From CAWJPY01 sp963844865 (lineage in GTDB: Bacteria > Acidobacteriota > Thermoanaerobaculia > Thermoanaerobaculales > Sulfomarinibacteraceae): a DNA stretch of 64,000 nt. The stretch is taken from NCBI GenBank assembly GCA_963844865.1, contig CAWJPY010000002.1:1-64000 (forward strand), read 5' to 3'. Shown piece after piece: positions 27,230 through 34,471 of this stretch. The notes under the pieces are model-generated. The model ran no database searches. It worked only from the letters and a program-made list of their open reading frames with translations, and was not told where the DNA came from. A program made the translations under genes and the position numbers. Position 1 is the first letter of the stretch. Each line of letters begins with the position of its first letter.

Positions 27230-29062
27230 ATGGCGTCCTTCCTCCCCAAGGCTTGGATCGATGGAATCACCAGGTTTGCCACCCGCATCGACCTGTACAA
27301 CTTCGGGCGTTGGCTCACCCTCGCAGCGGTGGTGGGGGTGGTCGCAGGGCTCGGGGCCGCCTTTCTGACCTGGGGCGTGCACGGCGTCAGCGGGCTGGCC
27401 CTGGACCGCATCGTGGGTTTCACGGAACCGGGCCACGGCAGCAACGTGGTGGAGATGGTCGAGGTGTGGGGCCACGGCGACCGACCATGGCTGCTGCTGG
27501 CGGTGCTGCCCATCGCCGGGCTCATCGTCGGTTGGCTGGTCCAGACCTTCGCCCCGGAGGCCGAGGGGCACGGGACCGACGCCGTGATCCAGGCGTTCCA
27601 TCGGGAACGGAGCGTGCTCCGCAAGCGAGTGGCGCCCATCAAGCTGGTGGCGTCGATGCTCACCATCGGGTCGGGCGGTTCCGCGGGTCGAGAGGGTCCC
27701 GTCGCCCAGGTCGGCGCCGGATTCGCGTCCTACCTCGCCCAGGTTCTCCGGATGCCGGTGTTCGACCGTCGGACCCTGGTCGTGTGCGGCATGGCCGCGG
27801 GGATCGGCGGCATGTTCCGGGCCCCGCTCGGCGGCGCCCTGTTCGCGATCGAGGTCCTGTACTCGGAGAACGAGTTCGAGTCGGAAGCCCTGATCCCGGC
27901 CGTGATCGGCTCCATCGTGGCCTTCGTCGTCAATGCCTCCCTCACCGGCTGGGAGCCCATCTTCGCCGCCCACGTGACCCGCTTCGCGCGGCCCCGGGAG
28001 CTGCTCGCCTACCTCCTGCTGGGCGTGGTGCTGGCGGTGGTCGGTTGGGTGTACGTGACCGTGTTCTACGGCATGCGGGATGCGTTCTTCCGGCCGCTCC
28101 CGGTGCCGGCGTTCGTCAAGCCGGCGGTGGGCGCGCTGCTGCTCGCCGTCATCGCCCTGTGGCTGCCCCAGGTGATGGGCGGCGGCTACGGGTGGGTCCA
28201 GCTCACCATCGACGGTCACCTGCCCCTGGCTCTCCTGCTGCTCCTGATTCCGGCCAAGATCCTCGCGACCGCCTGCTCGATCTCGTCCGGCGGCTCGGGA
28301 GGCGTCTTCGCCCCCTCCCTGGTCATCGGGGGCATGACCGGCGCAGTCTTCGCCCAATTGATGGCCGGGATCGCGCCGGCCATCGCACCGCCGGCCGCTT
28401 CCTGTGTGCTGGTGGGCATGGGAGGGTTCTTCGCCGGGGTCGCCAAGGTGCCCATCGCCTCCCTGATCCTCGTGGCGGAGATGAGTGGGTCGTACAGCCT
28501 GTTGGTTCCCATGATGCTTGTGGCCTCCATCGCTTTCCTGCTGACCCGCGGCGCCACCATCTACGAGGCGCAGGTGCCGGGCCGCATCGACTCGCCGGCC
28601 CACATCGGCGAGTTCCAGATCGACGTGCTGGAGCGCCTCACCGTGCGCCAGGTGATGAACGCACAGGAACAGGTCGTGACGGTGAGCCCCGGCGACCCGT
28701 TCTCCAAGGTGCTCAACGTCGTGGCCGAGAGCGAACAGCACGCCTTCCCGGTGGTGAACAACGAGGGCATCGTGGAGGGCGTGTTCAGCGTGACGGACGT
28801 CCGCCGCGTGATGGCCAGCCCCGAGGTGTGGTCGGTGCTGGTGGCGTCCGACCTGGCCATCGCCGCCAGCTCCATGGCGTTTCTGGAGCCGGACGACGAC
28901 CTGCACACGGCGGTGCGGCGATTCACCGCCTTCCGTCACGAGAACCTGCCCGTGCTCTCGGGGCCGCCCCCGTCCAGGGTGCTCGGTCTGCTCGAGCACC
29001 ACCGGGTGCTGGAGGCCTACGACCACGAGATCCAGCGCCTCCAGGCCCTGGGTGTGGACTGA
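27230..29062 (+). CDS. ClC-family chloride channel/antiporter with CBS domains
   Basis: Integral membrane anion channel or H+/Cl- exchanger of 610 residues. The ClC signatures are present: GSGGSAGREGP near residue 144 with the gating Glu, RAPLGGALFAIE near 197 with the second conserved Glu, and GSGGVFAP near 354. About ten hydrophobic helices span residues 25-445. The C-terminal 150 residues contain two CBS repeats (VRQVMNAQEQVVTVSPG and AASSMAFLEPDDDL), which usually bind adenine nucleotides. ATG 27230 has only a weak ribosome site. It stands 30 bp after fabF and may be co-transcribed, though no functional link is obvious. Confidence 0.9.
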   Translation: MASFLPKAWIDGITRFATRIDLYNFGRWLTLAAVVGVVAGLGAAFLTWGVHGVSGLALDRIVGFTEPGHGSNVVEMVEVWGHGDRPWLLLAVLPIAGLIVGWLVQTFAPEAEGHGTDAVIQAFHRERSVLRKRVAPIKLVASMLTIGSGGSAGREGPVAQVGAGFASYLAQVLRMPVFDRRTLVVCGMAAGIGGMFRAPLGGALFAIEVLYSENEFESEALIPAVIGSIVAFVVNASLTGWEPIFAAHVTRFARPRELLAYLLLGVVLAVVGWVYVTVFYGMRDAFFRPLPVPAFVKPAVGALLLAVIALWLPQVMGGGYGWVQLTIDGHLPLALLLLLIPAKILATACSISSGGSGGVFAPSLVIGGMTGAVFAQLMAGIAPAIAPPAASCVLVGMGGFFAGVAKVPIASLILVAEMSGSYSLLVPMMLVASIAFLLTRGATIYEAQVPGRIDSPAHIGEFQIDVLERLTVRQVMNAQEQVVTVSPGDPFSKVLNVVAESEQHAFPVVNNEGIVEGVFSVTDVRRVMASPEVWSVLVASDLAIAASSMAFLEPDDDLHTAVRRFTAFRHENLPVLSGPPPSRVLGLLEHHRVLEAYDHEIQRLQALGVD

Positions 29063-29087
29063 CAGCTCACCCATTCCCACTCCCACT

Positions 29088-29275
29088 CCCGCGTCTGCGT
29101 CCGCGCGCGAGGATCGTTCAGCGACAGCCACCGGCGACAGGGGCAGCGACCGGGGGCAGCCCCAACGGCAGCAATCAGTGACCGCGGCAGCGAACAGCGG
29201 CGGCGGCGGCGACCCGCGGCGGTGAACAGCGTCGGCGATCAGTGCTCAGTGCGCAGCGCACATGGGAGAGCGATC
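29088..29275. repeat. Low-complexity intergenic tract
   Basis: Begins with pyrimidine-rich CCCACTCCCACTCCCG units and passes into CAGCGACAG, GGCAGCGACC, CAATCAGTGACC and GGCGGCGGCG units. It is non-coding and degenerate, not an exact tandem array. It lies between the ClC gene and the etf promoter region. Confidence 0.5.
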
Positions 29276-29340
29276 AGCACCCCCGGCACACCTCCCGCGC
29301 CGCGGGTCCCCGCCGGCGCCTTCCCCGTGGTTGCCACCGC

Positions 29341-29400
29341 TGACACTTGCACGACCGTGCCCCACGCACGGTCGGTCCGCCCCACGTCGTGAAAGTGTCA
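29341..29400. other. 60-bp nested palindrome upstream of etfBA
   Basis: Outer arms TGACACTTGCACGAC (29341-29355) and GTCGTGAAAGTGTCA (29386-29400) pair at 14 of 15 positions. Inside, GACCGTGC-CCCAC-GCACGGTC (29353-29373) is a perfect 8-bp hairpin. It could be a regulator-binding site, an RNA structure or a terminator for the distant ClC gene. No gene covers it. Confidence 0.55.
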
Positions 29401-29517
29401 CCAGTGGCACGCCCGCGGGGCGCGCCGTTCTCTCGTGAGTCGCTGGCCCACGTGATCGGGTGGCTGCCGCCGAAGACGAGCCGGTCTCCGCGGACCCCCG
29501 ACGCCCCTTGCCGCACT

Positions 29518-29546
29518 GTGGCATGGACGGATTTCTTTGCTATACT
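29518..29546 (+). promoter_or_regulatory. Promoter of etfBA
   Basis: GTGGCA (29518-29523), 17 nt, TATACT (29541-29546), with TGC before the -10 as an extended element. The predicted +1 is 29553, the first base of a 14-bp palindrome. Confidence 0.6.
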
Positions 29547-29552
29547 CCCGGG

Positions 29553-29566
29553 TGAATGGCCATTCA
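29553..29566. promoter_or_regulatory. 14-bp perfect palindrome at the etfBA transcription start (candidate operator)
   Basis: TGAATGGCCATTCA starts at the predicted +1 of etfBA, so a bound repressor would block transcription. The TGAATG/CATTCA half-sites recall, from memory, the operator of the Bacillus FadR (TetR family) repressor that controls an etf-containing operon, but the spacing here is shorter. No TetR gene lies nearby. Confidence 0.5.
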
Positions 29567-29609
29567 TTTTCGGGCCCCGTGCCAGCCACATCATCCAGGG
29601 AGGTAGGCC

Positions 29610-30389
29610 ATGAACTGTGTCGTCTGTGTGACCTCTGTCCCGGACACCGCGTCGGTGATCAAGATCGGCGGGGATGGAAAGGGAATCGACGAGACCGGGA
29701 TCAAGTGGATCGTCTCTCCGTACGACGAGTACGCCCTCGAAGAGGCGCTGCAGCTCACCGAGGCGAAGGGAGGCGAGGTCACGGCCATCACCTTCGGTCC
29801 GGCACGCGCCGAGGCGGCCCTTCGCGACTGCCTGGCGAGAGGCGCGCATCAGGCGATCCACATCCTCGGCGGGGAGGCCTCCCTGGGGGACAGCTACACC
29901 ATCGCCAGGGTGCTCGCGGCGGCGCTCAAGGATCGCTCCTGGGACCTCATCCTCTGCGGCTTCAAGGGAGTCGGCACCGACAACGGCCAGGTGGGCCAGA
30001 TGCTCGCCGAGCTGCTGGACATCCCCCACGTGGGGAATGTGACCGAGCTCGAGGTGGGCGACGGCAGCCTCAAGGCGGGACGCGAGGTCGAAGGCGGCCG
30101 GGAGCAGGTGAGCTCGAGCATGCCGGCCCTCCTGACCTGTCAGAAGGGTTTGAACGAGCCTCGCTACGCCGCGCTGAAGGGCATCATGGCCGCCAAGCGC
30201 AAGCCGGTCGACAAGGTCGAGCTGTCCAGCCTCGGCATCGACGAGGCCGGGGACCGCTCCTACGAGGTGCGGAAGCTCGAGCTTCCCCCGCCCAAGGAGG
30301 CGGGCACCATCATCCAGGGCGAGGACGACCCGGCCGCGGCGGCGCGGCAGCTCGTGGAGCTGCTGCGGACCGAAGCGAAGGCCATCTAG
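29610..30389 (+). CDS. etfB: Electron transfer flavoprotein, beta subunit
   Basis: Small subunit of the FAD/AMP heterodimer that takes electrons from acyl-CoA and related dehydrogenases and passes them to the quinone pool. The 259-residue protein has the family layout, with TDNGQVGQMLAELL near residue 127 in the nucleotide-binding loop and the conserved SPYDEYALEEAL near 42. ATG 29610 follows GGGAGG by 6 nt. etfA starts 10 nt after its stop. A promoter and palindromic operator candidate lie upstream. No acyl-CoA dehydrogenase or ETF-quinone oxidoreductase gene is in the window. Confidence 0.95.
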   Translation: MNCVVCVTSVPDTASVIKIGGDGKGIDETGIKWIVSPYDEYALEEALQLTEAKGGEVTAITFGPARAEAALRDCLARGAHQAIHILGGEASLGDSYTIARVLAAALKDRSWDLILCGFKGVGTDNGQVGQMLAELLDIPHVGNVTELEVGDGSLKAGREVEGGREQVSSSMPALLTCQKGLNEPRYAALKGIMAAKRKPVDKVELSSLGIDEAGDRSYEVRKLELPPPKEAGTIIQGEDDPAAAARQLVELLRTEAKAI

Positions 30390-30399
30390 GGAGGCGGCC

Positions 30400-31374
30400 A
30401 TGGCTCACATTCTGGTATTTGTCGAACAGCGCAACAATGAAATCCGGGCGGCGTCGCTGCAGGCGATCTCCGAGGCTCGACGCCAGGCAGCTGCCGGAGG
30501 CATGGAAGTGGCGGCGGTGCTGCCGGGGCACGGCGTGGCGGATGCGGCGGCCGGGCTCGGAGCCTACGGCGCGGGCCGCGTGCATGTGGCCGACGATCCC
30601 CAGTTCGAGCGCTACTCGGCGGAAGGCTACACCGCCGTGGTGGCCAAGGCGGCCGAGCAGGTCCAGCCCACCGCCATCTTCTTCCCCGGCACCGCCATGG
30701 GCCGGGATCTCGCGCCCCGGGTGGCTGCTCGTCTCGGGGTCGGCGCCCTCGCCGACGTGGTCGAGCTGACCCTGGAGGGGGATGCGTTCGTGGCCCGGCG
30801 GCCGGTGTACTCGGCCAAGGCCTTCGCCACGGTGGACACCGCCGGCAAGCGGCCACAGGTCATCAGCCTGCGGCCCAACGTGTTCGCTGCCGAGAAGTCG
30901 GACGGGGGCAGCGCCGAGGTGGTGCAGCTCGACGGGGTCTCGCCGACCATCCGCGCCGTCGTCGAGGAGCTCCGCGACACCGGCGGCGGCGAGCTCGACG
31001 TGGCCGAGGCGGACGTCATCGTGTCCGGAGGCCGGGGCATCAAAGGCCCCGAGAACTTCGAGCTGATCCGCAAGCTCGCCGACGTCCTCGGCGGGGCGGT
31101 GGGAGCGTCGCGGGCGGTGGTCGATGCCGGCTGGATCAGCCACGATCATCAGGTGGGGCAGACCGGCAAGGTGGTGAGCCCTTCCCTGTACGTCGCCTGC
31201 GGCATTTCCGGCGCGATCCAGCACCTCGCGGGCATGAGCTCGTCCAAGGTGATCGTGGCCGTCAACAAGGACCCGGACGCGCCGATCTTCAAGATCGCGG
31301 ACTACGGCGTGGTGGGCGACCTGTTCCAGGTCCTTCCGCCCATGGTCGAGGAGATCGAGAAGCTCAAGGCCTGA
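30400..31374 (+). CDS. etfA: Electron transfer flavoprotein, alpha subunit
   Basis: Large subunit of ETF and binder of FAD. The 324-residue protein has the FAD-domain signatures SGGRGIKGPENFELI near residue 207, GQTGKVVSPSLYVACGISG near 253, and the HLAGM/VNKDPDAPIF segment near 277-295. ATG 30400 is preceded by GGGAGG that overlaps the etfB stop, indicating co-transcription with etfB. The length is normal. The downstream gene glyQ lies 119 bp away and is unrelated in function. Confidence 0.95.
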   Translation: MAHILVFVEQRNNEIRAASLQAISEARRQAAAGGMEVAAVLPGHGVADAAAGLGAYGAGRVHVADDPQFERYSAEGYTAVVAKAAEQVQPTAIFFPGTAMGRDLAPRVAARLGVGALADVVELTLEGDAFVARRPVYSAKAFATVDTAGKRPQVISLRPNVFAAEKSDGGSAEVVQLDGVSPTIRAVVEELRDTGGGELDVAEADVIVSGGRGIKGPENFELIRKLADVLGGAVGASRAVVDAGWISHDHQVGQTGKVVSPSLYVACGISGAIQHLAGMSSSKVIVAVNKDPDAPIFKIADYGVVGDLFQVLPPMVEEIEKLKA

Positions 31375-31493
31375 CCGGGTTCGATCCCGGTCCCCGGGGT
31401 GTGGGTGGCGGAGCGCGGCCGACGGGCCGCGCGCGTCGTCTCGAAGCGCCTTTCGACGTGTTATTCTTCGCGGTCGGAGCGGGGGACGACTCT

Positions 31494-32387
31494 GTGGACC
31501 TCCAGTCGATGATCCTGGCGTTGCTCGAGTACTGGTCGGGGTGTGGGTGCCTCATCCAACAGCCCTACGACCTGGAGGTGGGCGCGGGCACCATGCACCC
31601 CGAGACGTTTCTGAGGGCGCTCGGCCCGGAGCCGTACCGGGTGGCCTACATCCAGCCGTCGCGCCGCCCGGCGGACGCTCGCTACGGGGCGAACCCCTTC
31701 CGCCTCGGCCGTCACCTCCAGCTCCAGGTCCTCCTCAAGCCCTCGCCCGGGGACGTCCAGCAGGTCTATCTGGACTCGCTGCAGGCCCTGGGCATCGACC
31801 CTGCGGTGCATGACATCCGCTTCGAAGAGGACAACTGGGAGGCGCCCACCCTGGGTGCCTGGGGTGTGGGCTGGCAGGTGATGCTGGACGGCATGGAGAT
31901 CACGCAGTTCACCTACTTCCAGCAGGCTGGAGGGATGGACCTGGCGCCGATCTCGGCGGAGCTGACCTACGGCCTGGAGCGGATCGCGATGTTCCTGCAG
32001 CGGCGCGACTCCATCTACGACATCGATTGGACGGAGGGCACGACCTACGGGGCGGTGCGCCTGGAGGAGGAGCGCGAGGCCTCCATCTACGGCTTCGAGG
32101 TGGCGGATGTGGACATGCTGCGCCGTCACCTGGACGACTGGGAGAACGAGGCTCGTCGCTGCCTGGCCAACGATCCCCCGCTGGTGATCCCGGCCCTGGA
32201 GGCCACCCTGAAGACCTCGCATCTGTTCAACCTGATGGATGCCCGCGGCGCCGTCTCGGTCACCGAGCGGGTGCAGCTCATCAACCGCATCCGCCGCCAC
32301 GCGCTGGCCGTTGCGCGGGCCCATCTCGAGCGGCGCGCCGCCCTGGGCTACCCCCTCGGCAACGCCCTCGAGGGAAGCGGCACCTGA
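31494..32387 (+). CDS. glyQ: Glycyl-tRNA synthetase, alpha subunit
   Basis: Catalytic subunit of the alpha2-beta2 glycyl-tRNA synthetase. GTG 31494 gives 297 residues beginning VDLQSMILALLEYW, which aligns with the usual family start; in-frame upstream codons would add an unlikely extension. Class II motifs include TMHPETFLRALGP, VAYIQPSRRPADARYG and GGMDLAPISAELTYGLERI. A G-rich ribosome site precedes the start, and TATTCT at 31462-31467 is a possible -10. The stop overlaps the ATG of glyS (TGATG). Confidence 0.95.
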   Translation: MDLQSMILALLEYWSGCGCLIQQPYDLEVGAGTMHPETFLRALGPEPYRVAYIQPSRRPADARYGANPFRLGRHLQLQVLLKPSPGDVQQVYLDSLQALGIDPAVHDIRFEEDNWEAPTLGAWGVGWQVMLDGMEITQFTYFQQAGGMDLAPISAELTYGLERIAMFLQRRDSIYDIDWTEGTTYGAVRLEEEREASIYGFEVADVDMLRRHLDDWENEARRCLANDPPLVIPALEATLKTSHLFNLMDARGAVSVTERVQLINRIRRHALAVARAHLERRAALGYPLGNALEGSGT

Positions 32388-34471
32388 TGGCGACCTTCCT
32401 GCTCGAGGTCCTCACCGAGGAGATCCCGGCCGCGGTCCTGCCTTCCGCCCGGACGCAGCTGAGGGATGGTTTTGAACGGGCCCTGGCCGATGCCGGCCTC
32501 GGCGGCTGCTCGGTGGTGACCACCTCCACCAGCCGTCGTCTGGTGGTCCAGATCGGCGGGCTGCCGGAGCGCCAGCCGGATCGCGAGGAGCGGATCACGG
32601 GGCCGCCGTGCCGCGCGGCGTATGCCGACGACGGGACCCCCAGCAGGGCAGCGGAGGGTTTTGCCCGCAAGCTGGGTATCGGGGTGCAGGAGCTCGAGGT
32701 GGACAGCACGCCCCGGGGCGACTACGTGGCGGCGACCGTGGTGCGCGTCGGACGCCCCACCGCCGAGATCCTGTCCGAGCTCACGCCGCCGGCGATCGGT
32801 GGCCTGCGCTTCCCCAGGATGATGCGGTGGGGGCGGGGCGATCACCAGTTCGTGCGGCCGGTGCACTCGGTGCTGGCTCTCCTTGAGGATCGACAGGTCG
32901 ATCTCGAGCTGCTCGGGATCCGGTCCGGACGGAGCACCGTCGGCCACCGGGTGCACGCCCCGGAGCCCTTCGAGCTGGCACACAGCCGTAACTACGTCGC
33001 GGAGCTCCAAGAGAGGCAGGTGCTCGTGTCGCCCGATGAGCGCCGGGAGGCCTTCACCGCCCGCACGGTCGAGCTGGTCGCCGAGGCGGGGTGCCGCGTG
33101 CTGCCCGATGAGGCGCTGGTTGCCGAGCACGTGGAGCTCGTGGAGTACCCCGGTCTGCTCCTCGGGCGCTTCGATCCCTCCTACCTCGAGCTGCCCCGGG
33201 ACGTGGTGATCACCACCCTCCGCCATCACCAGAAGTGCCTGGTGCTGGAGCGCGAGGACGGCTCCCTCGCGCCGTACTTCCTGGCCGTGGTGGATCGTCG
33301 AGACGATCCCGAGGAGCTGGTACGACAGGGCAACGAGTGGGTGATCTCGGCTCGCCTGGCCGATGCGCGTTTCTTCTTCGAGGAGGACCGGAGGCGGCGT
33401 CTCGAGGAGATGGTCGGGGCGCTGGAGCACGTGGAGTTCCACCACGCCCTGGGCTCCCTGGCGGACAAGGCCCACAGGGTGGGCGAGCTCGCGTCCGTGC
33501 TGGCGGCCGCGGCCGGCGTCGAGGCGGAGACGGAGGGGTTGGCACGAGCCGCGGCCCTGGTGAAGGCGGACCTGCCGACACACCTCGTGGGCGAGTTCCC
33601 CGAGCTGCAGGGCGTCATGGGCGGGCACTACCTCCGCCTGGACGGCGAGCCGGAAGAGCTCTGGACCGCGGCCCGGGACCACTACCTTCCGCAAGGTTTC
33701 GACGATCCCCTGCCCGAGTCGGGCCTCGGGCGGCTGCTGGGCGCCGCCGACCGCATGGACACCCTCGCGGGCCTGTTCGCCGTGGGCGAGATCGCCTCTG
33801 GGTCCAAAGATCCGTTCGGCCTGCGGCGTGCGGCCCAGGGGCTGGTACGGATCGCCGCCGAGTCGGGGTGGCCGGCGGATCTCGAAGAGGTCGCCCGACG
33901 CGCGCTGCAGCTCCTGCCGGAGCAGGCGCCGTCCCAGAACGAGGAGACCCGGGGCGCGCTCATGTCGTTCCTGGCGGACCGGGTGCGCCGCTACCTGGTG
34001 GAGGTGGTGGGCGTGGAAGGAGACACCGCGGACGCGGTCATGGCGGCGGGGTGGACACGACTGCCCGACGTGGTCGCCCGTGCGCGGGCCCTCGAAGGGG
34101 CCCGTCATGCACCGGAATTTCGCTCCCTCTCCCTGGCGTTCAAGAGGGTGCGAAACATTACCGATGGTCTCCCCGCGTCCGGCATCGACCCCACCCTGTT
34201 CGAGCAGCCTGAAGAGGAAGAGCTCCACCGGATGGCTGGCGCCTTCCACGACCGTCTCGACGCCGCTCTGGCCGAAGGGCGGTTCGACGACGCCTTTCGG
34301 GCCATGGGAGAGCTGGCGCGGAGCCTGGACCTGTTCTTCGACGAGGTCCTCGTGTTGACAGACGACCAGCGCGTCCGGGCCAACCGGATCGCGCTGCTGG
34401 CCGGTCTCGGGCGCGACTTCGAGCGCCTGGCCGACCTCTCCAAGCTGCAGATCGAAGGAGGCGATGAATGA
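32387..34471 (+). CDS. glyS: Glycyl-tRNA synthetase, beta subunit
   Basis: tRNA-binding subunit partnering glyQ, 694 residues, close to the family length. Recognisable segments are the N-terminal FLLEVLTEEIPA, RFPRMMRWG near residue 145, GSKDPFGLRRAAQGL near 466 and the C-terminal anticodon-binding-like region. ATG 32387 overlaps the glyQ stop by one base, and its own stop overlaps ppdK by 4 nt, so glyQ-glyS-ppdK form a strictly coupled operon. Confidence 0.95.
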   Translation: MATFLLEVLTEEIPAAVLPSARTQLRDGFERALADAGLGGCSVVTTSTSRRLVVQIGGLPERQPDREERITGPPCRAAYADDGTPSRAAEGFARKLGIGVQELEVDSTPRGDYVAATVVRVGRPTAEILSELTPPAIGGLRFPRMMRWGRGDHQFVRPVHSVLALLEDRQVDLELLGIRSGRSTVGHRVHAPEPFELAHSRNYVAELQERQVLVSPDERREAFTARTVELVAEAGCRVLPDEALVAEHVELVEYPGLLLGRFDPSYLELPRDVVITTLRHHQKCLVLEREDGSLAPYFLAVVDRRDDPEELVRQGNEWVISARLADARFFFEEDRRRRLEEMVGALEHVEFHHALGSLADKAHRVGELASVLAAAAGVEAETEGLARAAALVKADLPTHLVGEFPELQGVMGGHYLRLDGEPEELWTAARDHYLPQGFDDPLPESGLGRLLGAADRMDTLAGLFAVGEIASGSKDPFGLRRAAQGLVRIAAESGWPADLEEVARRALQLLPEQAPSQNEETRGALMSFLADRVRRYLVEVVGVEGDTADAVMAAGWTRLPDVVARARALEGARHAPEFRSLSLAFKRVRNITDGLPASGIDPTLFEQPEEEELHRMAGAFHDRLDAALAEGRFDDAFRAMGELARSLDLFFDEVLVLTDDQRVRANRIALLAGLGRDFERLADLSKLQIEGGDE

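Noticed and set aside
25916..29131. A 1071-residue minus-strand frame opposite fabF and the ClC gene
   Set aside because: It mirrors two well-supported genes, is rich in His/Gly/Gln, and has no recognisable domain.
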